Assembly (NCBI RefSeq): GCF_042237075.1
Contig: NZ_JBCGDC010000024.1
Span: 1-64,000 of the forward strand
Direction: 5' to 3'
DNA from: Polymorphospora lycopeni
Lineage (GTDB): Bacteria > Actinomycetota > Actinomycetes > Mycobacteriales > Micromonosporaceae
Length of the DNA stretch: 64,000 nucleotides
Shown piece by piece: positions 56,047 to 62,754 of this stretch; position 1 is the stretch's first letter, and each line of letters starts with the position of its first letter. The notes beneath the pieces were generated by a model. The model was not told the origin of the DNA. It did no database searches and saw nothing but the letters and a program-made list of their open reading frames with translations. The position numbers and the translations under genes were made by a program.

Positions 56047-56586
56047 ATGCGGATCCGTGACCGGCTCGGCCGGCTCCGGCGGGCGTACGCGCCCCACGAA
56101 CACCGCCCGTTGGGTGGCTATCTCGGCGCGATGGGGACGTACGCCGCGGTGGCGGCGGGGCTCGGCGCGGCCGCGAAGGCGACCCGCCGCCCGGTGCCGG
56201 AGCGGCCCGCGACCTCGGACGTCGTACTGCTGTCGATCGCCACGCACAAGCTGAGCCGGCTGCTGTCCAAGGACGCCGTGACCAGCCCGCTGCGGGCACC
56301 GTTCACCAGCTACGACAAGCCGATCGGCAGCGGCGAGGTGATGGAGCAGGTACGGGACGGGGGCAGCGCTGCCCGGCACGCCATCGGCGAACTGCTGAGC
56401 TGCCCGTTCTGCCTGGCGGTCTGGGTCGCCACCGGGCTGACCGGCGGCCTGGTGCTGGCGCCCCGGCTGACCCGCCTGGTGGCGACCGCGCTGACCGCCG
56501 TCGCCGTCTCGGACTTCCTGCAGATGGGGTACGCGGTCGCGCAGCGGGCGGCGGACGGCCCCCGCCACGGTGGAGGTACGCCGTAG
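56047..56586 (+). CDS. DUF1360 membrane protein
   Basis: 179 residues from ATG 56047. DUF1360 signature: ATHKLSRLLSKDAVTSPLRA, PFTSY, and LLSCPFCLAVWVATGLTGGL with its two Cys. It has an N-terminal helix (LGAMGTYAAVAAGLGAAAKA) and a C-terminal pair of helices. Family members, such as sporulation protein YjcA, are integral membrane proteins of unknown function. It follows the SRPBCC gene by 20 bp. Confidence 0.9.
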   Translation: MRIRDRLGRLRRAYAPHEHRPLGGYLGAMGTYAAVAAGLGAAAKATRRPVPERPATSDVVLLSIATHKLSRLLSKDAVTSPLRAPFTSYDKPIGSGEVMEQVRDGGSAARHAIGELLSCPFCLAVWVATGLTGGLVLAPRLTRLVATALTAVAVSDFLQMGYAVAQRAADGPRHGGGTP

Positions 56587-56616
56587 GCCGGGACCGGCAG
56601 GGGCCGGCCGGGTGGG

Positions 56617-57010
56617 CTACGGCTCCTCTTCGAGGCCCGCCCAGCCGCGCGGTGCCTCGGGTTCGCGGTCGACGTCCTCACCGGTGAGGACGTCGTCGTC
56701 GACCGCGGTCTGGTCGTGTTCGTCGGCGAAGTCGCCGTCCTTCTCGGCGCTGGAGGGGGTCGGCCGGGTCGCGTCCGATCCGGTGGCATCCGGGCCGGTC
56801 GCCTGTTCCTCGGTGGCGCCGGGGCGGGTCGCCTCGACCGNCGTCGGCGAAGTCGCCGTCCTTCTCGGCGCTGGAGGGGGTCGGCCGGGTCGCGTCCGAT
56901 CCGGTGGCATCCGGGCCGGTCGCCTGTTCCTCGGTGGCGCCGGGGCGGGTCGCCTCGACCGGCTCGCCGAGGGGGGCCAGGAACTCGTCGGCGGGGTCGT
57001 CGCGTTTCAT
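56617..57010 (-). CDS. Small acidic protein, frame broken by assembly duplication
   Basis: Start ATG 57010 with GAGGAG six bases upstream; stop at 56617. As given the frame is disrupted, because an exact 120-bp segment (56842-56961) is repeated as 56721-56840 with one N (56841) between. Removing one copy plus N (121 nt) leaves 273 nt, an intact 90-residue protein from MKRDDPADEFLAPLGEPVEA to EAPRGWAGLEEEP. The protein is very acidic and disordered, with no known domain. Function unknown. Confidence 0.8.
56721..56961. repeat. 120-bp exact duplication around one N (contig join)
   Basis: 56721-56840 and 56842-56961 are identical and are separated by a single N at 56841. This is how two contigs with an unmerged end overlap look after scaffolding, so it is probably not biological. 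Confidence 0.9.
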
Positions 57011-57113
57011 GTTCATCTCCTCGGTACGGCACCGGTCGGCCGGCGGCCCGGTGACCGGTCGGGCCGTGGCCGGTTGGGCGGGGCGGGGGAGTGGCGGTGA
57101 CCGCCGGTACCGG

Positions 57114-57320
57114 TCAGGCGACGCTGCCGCCCAGCAGGTCGGCGGCCTCGTCGATGGCGTACTCGCCCTCGGGCATCGCACCGATGCGGGTGAGTAGGCC
57201 GGCGGGCAGGTCGGCGGCGACGGCCCGCCGGTAGATCTCCGCCTGGGTGACCCGCTCCTGCCCGAAGTAGATGTCGTCAAGCAGCCGGTCGAGGTCGCGG
57301 TTGGGCAGTTCGTCGGTCAC
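57114..57320 (-). CDS. Small helical protein, unknown function
   Basis: 68 residues from GTG 57320. Two amphipathic helices: LPNRDLDRLLDDIYFGQERV and TQAEIYRRAVAADLPAGLLT, then EGEYAIDEAADLLGG. The look is that of a small DUF2795-like or adaptor protein conserved in Micromonosporaceae. I cannot assign a function. It lies 103 bp upstream, on the same strand, of the acidic protein gene. Confidence 0.65.
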   Translation of the reverse strand: MTDELPNRDLDRLLDDIYFGQERVTQAEIYRRAVAADLPAGLLTRIGAMPEGEYAIDEAADLLGGSVA

Positions 57321-57417
57321 GGTGGATCAGCTACCCCGGTTCCGGAGCAGCAAACGCTGTGACGGGCGGCACAGAACGGGCCGGAACACCGGCGGGGGGA
57401 CGGCGGTTGTACCCACC

Positions 57418-57527
57418 GTCGGCGTGTCCAGTGTCCCCGGGCCTCACCCAACTGCCTTCGCGGAATACCGTCCGGCTGGAGCCGCGTCGTGCCACTCGCC
57501 GAGAGGCGACCTGCACACCGACACCGG
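57418..57527 (+). ncRNA. Possible structured small RNA
   Basis: The 410-bp gap 57321-57730 has no gene but ends in a strong plus-strand terminator. Just before it, GTCGGCGTG (57418-57426) pairs with CACACCGAC (57514-57522, one mismatch) and CAG (57429-57431) with CTG (57511-57513). This closes a region with inner hairpins such as CGGCTGGAGCCG (57473-57484). It could be a small RNA or the leader of the downstream GlsB gene. No known family is recognised. Confidence 0.35.
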
Positions 57528-57567
57528 GCGCCGCCCAGGGTCACCGCCCTGGGCGGCGCTCTTTTTC
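57528..57567 (+). terminator. Intrinsic terminator in a gene-free region
   Basis: Perfect 13-bp arms GCGCCGCCCAGGG (57528-57540) and CCCTGGGCGGCGC (57547-57559), a 6-nt loop and then TCTTTTTC. No plus-strand coding gene ends here, so it ends either a small RNA or an attenuated leader. Confidence 0.85.
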
Positions 57568-57730
57568 GTCCCGCACCCCGCCAGCGGGTCGGGGGTCGGG
57601 GATAGTACGGCAGATCGACCATTTCTCATCATATGGTGAACTGTCCGGATTACCCTCGGAGCAGCATGATCCCGGCAGGGCGGCCCACGAACCGGTCCGC
57701 GGGGGTGCCGGGCTGCTTCGAGGAGGAGTC

Positions 57731-58015
57731 ATGATCGGCACAATCCTGTGGGCGCTCATCGCCGGCACGATCATCGGCATGCTGGGCCGGCTGCTGCTGC
57801 CCGGCCGGCAGAACATCTCGATCTGGGTCACCATCGGCGTCGGCGTGGCGGCCGCGCTGCTCGGCGGCATCATCGCCGACGTCTTCGGGGTGGGCGAAAC
57901 CGCCGGCATCGACTGGATCCGGCACGCGATCCAGGTCGGGCTCGCGGTGCTGTTCGTCTACATCGCCGCCCGCCTGACCGGCAGCCGGCCCGCCGGTGGC
58001 CGGACGCCGCGCTGA
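57731..58015 (+). CDS. GlsB/YeaQ/YmgE stress membrane protein
   Basis: 94 residues from ATG 57731 with GAGGAGGAG upstream. There are three membrane helices with the transglycosylase-associated-protein signature: MIGTILWALIAGTIIGMLGR, LLLPGRQNISIWVTIGVGVA, ALLGGIIADVFGVG and QVGLAVLFVYIAARLTG. These proteins respond to general and envelope stress; the molecular role is unknown. A terminator-bearing leader lies 164 bp upstream. Confidence 0.92.
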   Translation: MIGTILWALIAGTIIGMLGRLLLPGRQNISIWVTIGVGVAAALLGGIIADVFGVGETAGIDWIRHAIQVGLAVLFVYIAARLTGSRPAGGRTPR

Positions 58016-58105
58016 CCCCTCGCCGCCGCGGCGAAACGTCCGCGCACGTGACCCGTACGCCGGACCCGGGCGGGCATCCGGTCCGATGCCCGCCCGGTCG
58101 GAAGG

Positions 58106-59194
58106 TCACGCCTGAGCGGCCCCGATCGTCGTACGGCGGGCGGCCACCGCCGCCGCGAGGGTGGTGAGCACCGAGTCGGTGCGCTCCCAGCTCATGCAGG
58201 CGTCGGTGATCGACTGGCCGTAGACCAGCGGGCGGGTGGGGTCGAGATCCTGCCGGCCCTCGACCAGGAACGACTCCAGCATCACCCCGGTGATGCCCCG
58301 CTGGCCGGCCGCCAACTGCTCGGCGATGCTCTCCACCACCACCGGCTGCCGGCGGTGGTCCTTGCCGCTGTTGTCGTGGCTCGCGTCGACGACCAGCCGC
58401 TCCGGCAGACCGGCCGCCCGCAGCAGTGCCAACGATTCCCCGATCGACTCGGCGTCGTAGTTCGGGCCGCCGCGCCCACCACGCAGCACCAGGTGGCAGT
58501 CGGCGTTGCCCCGCGTGTGCAGGATCGCCGGCGTGCCCGACAGGTCGATGCCGGGGAAGACGTGCGGCACCCCGGCCGCCCGGATCGCGTCGACCGCGGT
58601 GCCGACGCTGCCGTCCGGGCGGTTCTTCATGCCGATCGGCATGGACAGCCCCGACGACAGTTGCCGGTGCACCTGGCTCTCCACCGTCCGGGCACCGATC
58701 GCGCCCCAGGCCACCGTGTCCGCGATGTACTGCGGGGTGATCGGGTCGAGGAACTCGCAGCCGACCGGCAGGCCGAGCCGCAGCACGTCGAGCAGCAGCG
58801 ACCGGGCTTTACGCAGGCCGGTGTTGACGTCGCCGGAACCGTCCAGGCCGGGATCGTTGATCAGGCCCTTCCAGCCGACGGTGGAGCGGGGCTTCTCGAA
58901 GTAGACCCGCATCACGATCAGCAGGTCGTCGGCGAGCCGTCCGGCCGTCACCCGCAGCCGGTCGGCGTAGTCCAGGGCCGCGGCCGGATCGTGTACGGAG
59001 CACGGGCCGACGACGACCAGGAGGCGATCGTCGACCCGGTCGAGTACCCGGGCGACGGCTCGTCGACCGTCCAGTACGGCCGTGGTCAACGCGTCGTCGA
59101 GCGGCAGCTCGTGGTGCAGCAGGGCCGGGGTGGTCAGCGGTACGACGCGGTCGATGCGCTGGTCGGTGACCCGGGCGGTGCCGGTGCTGATCAT
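58106..59194 (-). CDS. DAHP synthase, class I (shikimate pathway)
   Basis: 362 residues from ATG 59194 with GGAGGGACT upstream. Class I (AroG/F/H-type) fold: VVVGPCSVHDPAAALDYADR, MRVYFEKPRSTVGWKGLIND, GCEFLDPITPQYIADTVAWG, AIGARTVESQVHRQLSSGLS, IGMKNRPDGSV, VVDASHDNSGKDHRRQP and GVMLESFLVEGRQ. It condenses phosphoenolpyruvate and erythrose 4-phosphate, the first step of aromatic amino acid synthesis, using a divalent metal. Its mRNA leader encodes an aromatic-rich peptide followed by a terminator hairpin, so it is attenuated by aromatic amino acid supply. Confidence 0.96.
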   Translation of the reverse strand: MISTGTARVTDQRIDRVVPLTTPALLHHELPLDDALTTAVLDGRRAVARVLDRVDDRLLVVVGPCSVHDPAAALDYADRLRVTAGRLADDLLIVMRVYFEKPRSTVGWKGLINDPGLDGSGDVNTGLRKARSLLLDVLRLGLPVGCEFLDPITPQYIADTVAWGAIGARTVESQVHRQLSSGLSMPIGMKNRPDGSVGTAVDAIRAAGVPHVFPGIDLSGTPAILHTRGNADCHLVLRGGRGGPNYDAESIGESLALLRAAGLPERLVVDASHDNSGKDHRRQPVVVESIAEQLAAGQRGITGVMLESFLVEGRQDLDPTRPLVYGQSITDACMSWERTDSVLTTLAAAVAARRTTIGAAQA

Positions 59195-59267
59195 CGTGGG
59201 TAGTCCCTCCGCCAGCCACCCGGGGCCGGTGTCCCGCGGTAGAGCCGGCTGCTCGTCGCATGCGAAA

Positions 59268-59290
59268 GGGCAGGGACGATGCCCCTGCCC
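59268..59290 (-). terminator. Attenuator terminator hairpin of the DAHP synthase leader
   Basis: On the minus strand GGGCAGGG (59283-59290) pairs with CCCTGCCC (59268-59275) around a 7-nt loop, followed by TTTCG. Upstream leader segments CCGGCCCTGG and CCAGAGCCGGCCAGGG can pair with each other or with the hairpin arm, which is how an antiterminator would form. Confidence 0.6.
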
Positions 59291-59320
59291 TGGCCGGCTC
59301 TGGTGTGTGGTGACGTCAGG

Positions 59321-59380
59321 TCATAGCCGAGTCACCGGCACCAGGGCCGGCTGACCAAACCATCGATAGGAGCGCCACAC
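59321..59380 (-). CDS. Aromatic-rich leader peptide of DAHP synthase gene
   Basis: 19 residues, GTG 59380 to TGA 59321, reading MWRSYRWFGQPALVPVTRL. Two Trp, one Tyr and one Phe lie within residues 2-8. Ribosome stalling at these codons when aromatic aminoacyl-tRNAs are scarce would expose the antiterminator and allow transcription into the synthase gene. It is preceded by TAGGGT at 59388-59393 without Shine-Dalgarno sequence, so it is probably leaderless. Confidence 0.85.
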   Translation of the reverse strand: MWRSYRWFGQPALVPVTRL

Positions 59381-59387
59381 GCGGCCA

Positions 59388-59393
59388 ACCCTA
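59388..59393 (-). promoter_or_regulatory. TANNNT -10 box before the leader peptide
   Basis: On the minus strand TAGGGT ends 7 nt before GTG 59380, so transcription would begin at or next to the leader peptide start codon. Confidence 0.5.
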
Positions 59394-59526
59394 CCCGACC
59401 CGGGCCTGCCCGCCCCCCACCGTTCCGCGTCCTGGGACGCCCGCCCGGCGGCCGCGCGGCGCGGATCCCCGGCGCCCCCGCGGTCGCCCGCGTGGCGGAC
59501 CGCCCGGCGGGGTATGGAAGGTCGGT

Positions 59527-59751
59527 ATGAGTGCAGAGACCACCGAACGGGACCCGGACCGGGAACGGGCCGAATCGCGAGCGCTCCGCCTGCTTCCCGA
59601 GGAACTGGCGGCCGGCAGCGACGACGCGCGGGCCCAGGCGACGGCCATCCTGGCCGAGTCCGACCGGCGTACGGCGGATCCGGGGGCCGCGCCCGACACG
59701 ATCCTGGAACGGCGTACCTCCGAACAGACCGTGACCGAGCCGCCGGACTGA
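59527..59751 (+). CDS. Small hydrophilic protein, unknown function
   Basis: 74 residues from ATG 59527; GGTCGGT upstream is a weak ribosome site. The protein is charged (ERDPDRERAESRALRLLPEE, DDARAQATAILAESDRRTAD) and ends TVTEPPD. No domain or membrane segment. It lies between the divergent attenuator region and a convergent metallophosphoesterase gene, on its own. Coding status rests on codon use and a clean start; no function is evident. Confidence 0.65.
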   Translation: MSAETTERDPDRERAESRALRLLPEELAAGSDDARAQATAILAESDRRTADPGAAPDTILERRTSEQTVTEPPD

Positions 59752-59781
59752 CCGCATCCCCGGACTGACCGTAGCGCCGGC

Positions 59782-61398
59782 TCAGCCCAGCGGGAACTCG
59801 TCGAAGAGCACCACCGCCGAGTCGGGTTCCCTGGTGTCGAACCGGTACGACCGTACGACGCCGGCCGCCGAGTCGAGGATCGAGAACGCGGTCACGTCGT
59901 TGCTGGCGACGTACGGCAGCGGCCGGCCCGAGGCGTCGGTGAGCGGGGCGACGGTCGGGAGCACCGGCGCCAGCCCGCCCGGATCGCCCTGCAGCGGGTA
60001 GCCGTCCGGGGCGTCGCGCAGGCGGCCGGAGGTCACGTCGTACGCGCCGTAGCTGTTGCCGACGTTCGACGTCTCCAGCCAGTTGACCCCGGCCGGGGTG
60101 CGGAACCGGTTCCAGATGTGCGAGTGGCCGTTGAGCACCAGGTTGACCCCGGCGGCGTCGAACAGCGGCGCCAGGTCGCGCAGGATGTGGTCCGCCTCGA
60201 GCGGGTAGTCGTACCGCACCTCGGTGACCTCGCCGGTCACCTCGTCCCGGACCACCGTCCGTACCGGGTCGGTGTACGCCGGCACCGAGTGCGTGCCCAG
60301 CCCGTGCGCCGGATGGTGGAACATCACCACCCGGTAGCGGGCCGCCCGCGCCGGGCCGCCCGCCAGCTCCCGCTCCAGCCAGGCGAACTGCGCCGACCCG
60401 CGCCGGACCGGTTCGAAGAGGAACTGGCCGCCGCCCCAGCGTTCCGGTGTCGCCAGCCGGTCGGTCGGCTCCCGGTAGCGGCCCTCGCCGCCGTACCCGC
60501 CGTTCGGCCGCCAGACCAGGGTGGCGAAGACCGAGGCGACCCAGACGTCGCCGATCGTGCGCGACCACCAGCGCGGCCCGCCCTCCGGGCTCGCCGGCAG
60601 CGGAAAAAGCTCCGAGTACGTCGTCACGTCCCAGTCGTCCGGTGCCGGATCGTTGAACTGCTCCCCCAGCGTGGTGGCGTCCGACCAGCGGCCCATCACG
60701 TCGTGGTTGCCCGGCGTGGGATAGATCGGGGTGTGCTGGAGGATCGGCGCACCCCGGTAGAGGCGGCCGGCGAGCCGGTGCTCGGCCCGCCCGCCGAACG
60801 CAGCGAAGAAGGCCCGCCCGGTGCCGCTGTCGAACCACTCGCTGGCCCGGTCCGGCACGTTGACCATGTCGCCGGCCATCAGCACCCCGTCCAGTTCCAC
60901 CCCGGCGGTCTCGGCGACCTTCTCCAGGTTGGCGGGGACCATCCGCTTGAGCTGGTGGTCGCTGCTCAGCAGCAGGCGTACCGGCTGGTCCGGGCCGGCG
61001 ACCGGGGCGAGCCGGTAGGTGGCGGTGACCGTGGCCCGGCCGACCCGGCCGGCGGCGACCACCCGGTACGGCGTACGGCCCGGCGGCAGTTCGGTGACGG
61101 TGGCCAGGTGGCGGTAGACGGGCCGGCGCCGGACCCGGTGGTAGTGCCGGCCGGGCACCCGGGAGTCGGTGTCCTCCCGCATCCGGCTCAGCGCGGTGGT
61201 GACCGCCACGACCCGCCGCCAGCCCGGGCCGTCCGCCTCCGGTCCGGTCGCCGCGGCCAGCGCCGCCGCCTCGGACAAGCCGGACACACCCGGTCCGACC
61301 AGTACCACCTGGACGGGCCCCGGCGACTCGGTGTGCCACACCACATGCGCCCGGTCCGGCCCCGGATCCAGCAGATACGGCGTACACAGAAGATCCAC
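59782..61398 (-). CDS. Metallophosphoesterase with N-terminal FN3-like domain
   Basis: 538 residues from GTG 61398, preceded on the minus strand by GATAAT, so probably leaderless. The N-terminal part (about 1-130; PDRAHVVWHTESPGPVQVVL) resembles the fibronectin-type domain of purple acid phosphatases. The catalytic core is LLLSSDHQLKRMVPANLEKV, MAGDMVNVPDRASEWFDSG, IYPTPGNHDVMGRW, VVMFHHPAHG and LVLNGHSHIWNRF. No signal peptide is visible. It probably cleaves phosphate esters; the substrate is unknown. It is divergent from the M16 peptidase gene, with 60 bp shared. Confidence 0.88.
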   Translation of the reverse strand: MDLLCTPYLLDPGPDRAHVVWHTESPGPVQVVLVGPGVSGLSEAAALAAATGPEADGPGWRRVVAVTTALSRMREDTDSRVPGRHYHRVRRRPVYRHLATVTELPPGRTPYRVVAAGRVGRATVTATYRLAPVAGPDQPVRLLLSSDHQLKRMVPANLEKVAETAGVELDGVLMAGDMVNVPDRASEWFDSGTGRAFFAAFGGRAEHRLAGRLYRGAPILQHTPIYPTPGNHDVMGRWSDATTLGEQFNDPAPDDWDVTTYSELFPLPASPEGGPRWWSRTIGDVWVASVFATLVWRPNGGYGGEGRYREPTDRLATPERWGGGQFLFEPVRRGSAQFAWLERELAGGPARAARYRVVMFHHPAHGLGTHSVPAYTDPVRTVVRDEVTGEVTEVRYDYPLEADHILRDLAPLFDAAGVNLVLNGHSHIWNRFRTPAGVNWLETSNVGNSYGAYDVTSGRLRDAPDGYPLQGDPGGLAPVLPTVAPLTDASGRPLPYVASNDVTAFSILDSAAGVVRSYRFDTREPDSAVVLFDEFPLG

Positions 61399-61458
61399 GC
61401 GGCCATTATCGGGCCAGCCGTGCCACCCTGCCCGACCGTGATCGGATAGCGTCGGCCC

Positions 61459-62754
61459 ATGTCTGTGACCGGTTATCCGTGGCCGATCGAGACCACCCGC
61501 CTCGACAACGGGCTCCGGGTGGTCGTCAGCGTGGACCGCAGCGCCCCCGTCGTGGCGGTCAACCTCTGGTACGACGTGGGGTCCAGGCACGAGCCCGACG
61601 GGCAGACCGGATTCGCCCACCTCTTCGAGCACCTGATGTTCGAGGGATCGGTCAACGTGGCCAAGACCGAGCACATGAAACTGATCCAGGGCTCCGGCGG
61701 GTCGCTGAACGCCAGCACCAACCCCGACCGCACCAACTACTTCGACACCGTTCCGGCCGAGCACCTCGCGCTCGCGATGTGGCTGGAGGCCGACCGGATG
61801 GGTGGCCTGGTGCCGGCGCTGACCCAGGAGACGCTGGACAACCAGCGCGAGGTGGTCAAGAACGAGCGCCGGCAGCGCTACGAGAACGTGCCGTACGGCG
61901 ACGCCTGGCTGCGCCTGCTCCCGCTGCTCTACCCACCGGGACACCCGTACCATCACCCGACGATCGGGTCGATGGACGACCTCAACGCCGCCGACCTGCC
62001 GACGTTCCAGGCGTTCCACACCACCTACTACGCGCCGAACAACGCGGTGCTGACCGTCGTCGGCGACACCTCGGCCGACGAGGTGTTCTCCCTCGCCGAG
62101 CGCTACTTCGGGGCGCTGGAGGCACGCCGCGACATCCCCGCCGCGCCCGACGGGCGCCAGGTGCCGGCCACCGGCACCCCGGTCCGCGAGACCGTCCGCG
62201 CCTCGGTGCCGGCGCCCCGGATCTACCTGAGCCACCGCACCCACCCGTTCGGCAGCCCCGGATACGACGCCCTCACCGTGCTGGCCGCCGTCCTCGGCAG
62301 CGGCCGGGGCAGCCGGCTCTACCAGCGGCTCGCCGACGGCGCCCGGATCGCCCAGCCGGACAACATCGCCGCGTACGGCGTCGATCTGGCGCACGCCCCC
62401 GCGCCGCTGATCGTGACCGCGACCGCCCGGCCCGGCGTGACCGTCGAGGAGCTGGAGGCCGGGCTCGTCGAACTGCTCGACGAGGTCGCCGCCGGCGGGG
62501 TGACCGAAGCCGAACTCGACCGGGCCAAGGCGCTGCTCACCACGAGCTGGTGGCGCGGGCTGGCCCGGGTCGACGGCCGCGCCGACCTGCTCAGCCGCTA
62601 CGCCACCCAGTTCGGCGACCCGGCCCGCGCCGCCGACCGGCTGCCGAACTGGCTCGCCGTCACCACCGACCGGGTGGCCGAGGTCGCCGCCGAGGTGCTG
62701 CGCCCGCAGGACCGGGTCACCCTGACGTATCTGCCCGAGGAGGAGAGCGCGTGA
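61459..62754 (+). CDS. M16 family zinc peptidase, catalytic subunit
   Basis: 431 residues from ATG 61459. The inverted zinc motif HLFEH is at 54-58, within GFAHLFEHLMFEGSVNV, and the downstream Glu lies in the LDNQREVVKNERRQRYENV segment. The rest is the two-domain M16B fold, with C-terminal PRIYLSHRTHPFGSPGYDAL. It is similar in size to YmxG/PqqF-type half-subunits. It overlaps the next gene by 4 nt (GTGA) and probably forms a heterodimer with it, the zinc site residing here. Confidence 0.95.
   Translation: MSVTGYPWPIETTRLDNGLRVVVSVDRSAPVVAVNLWYDVGSRHEPDGQTGFAHLFEHLMFEGSVNVAKTEHMKLIQGSGGSLNASTNPDRTNYFDTVPAEHLALAMWLEADRMGGLVPALTQETLDNQREVVKNERRQRYENVPYGDAWLRLLPLLYPPGHPYHHPTIGSMDDLNAADLPTFQAFHTTYYAPNNAVLTVVGDTSADEVFSLAERYFGALEARRDIPAAPDGRQVPATGTPVRETVRASVPAPRIYLSHRTHPFGSPGYDALTVLAAVLGSGRGSRLYQRLADGARIAQPDNIAAYGVDLAHAPAPLIVTATARPGVTVEELEAGLVELLDEVAAGGVTEAELDRAKALLTTSWWRGLARVDGRADLLSRYATQFGDPARAADRLPNWLAVTTDRVAEVAAEVLRPQDRVTLTYLPEEESA

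Noticed and set aside
56616..57280. Tandem domain duplication or fusion in the acidic protein
   Set aside because: The exact 120-bp repeat around an N is best explained as an assembly overlap.
59782..62394. 870-codon minus-strand frame as a very large phosphoesterase
   Set aside because: The part above 61398 is antisense to the M16 peptidase gene; the catalytic protein starts at GTG 61398.
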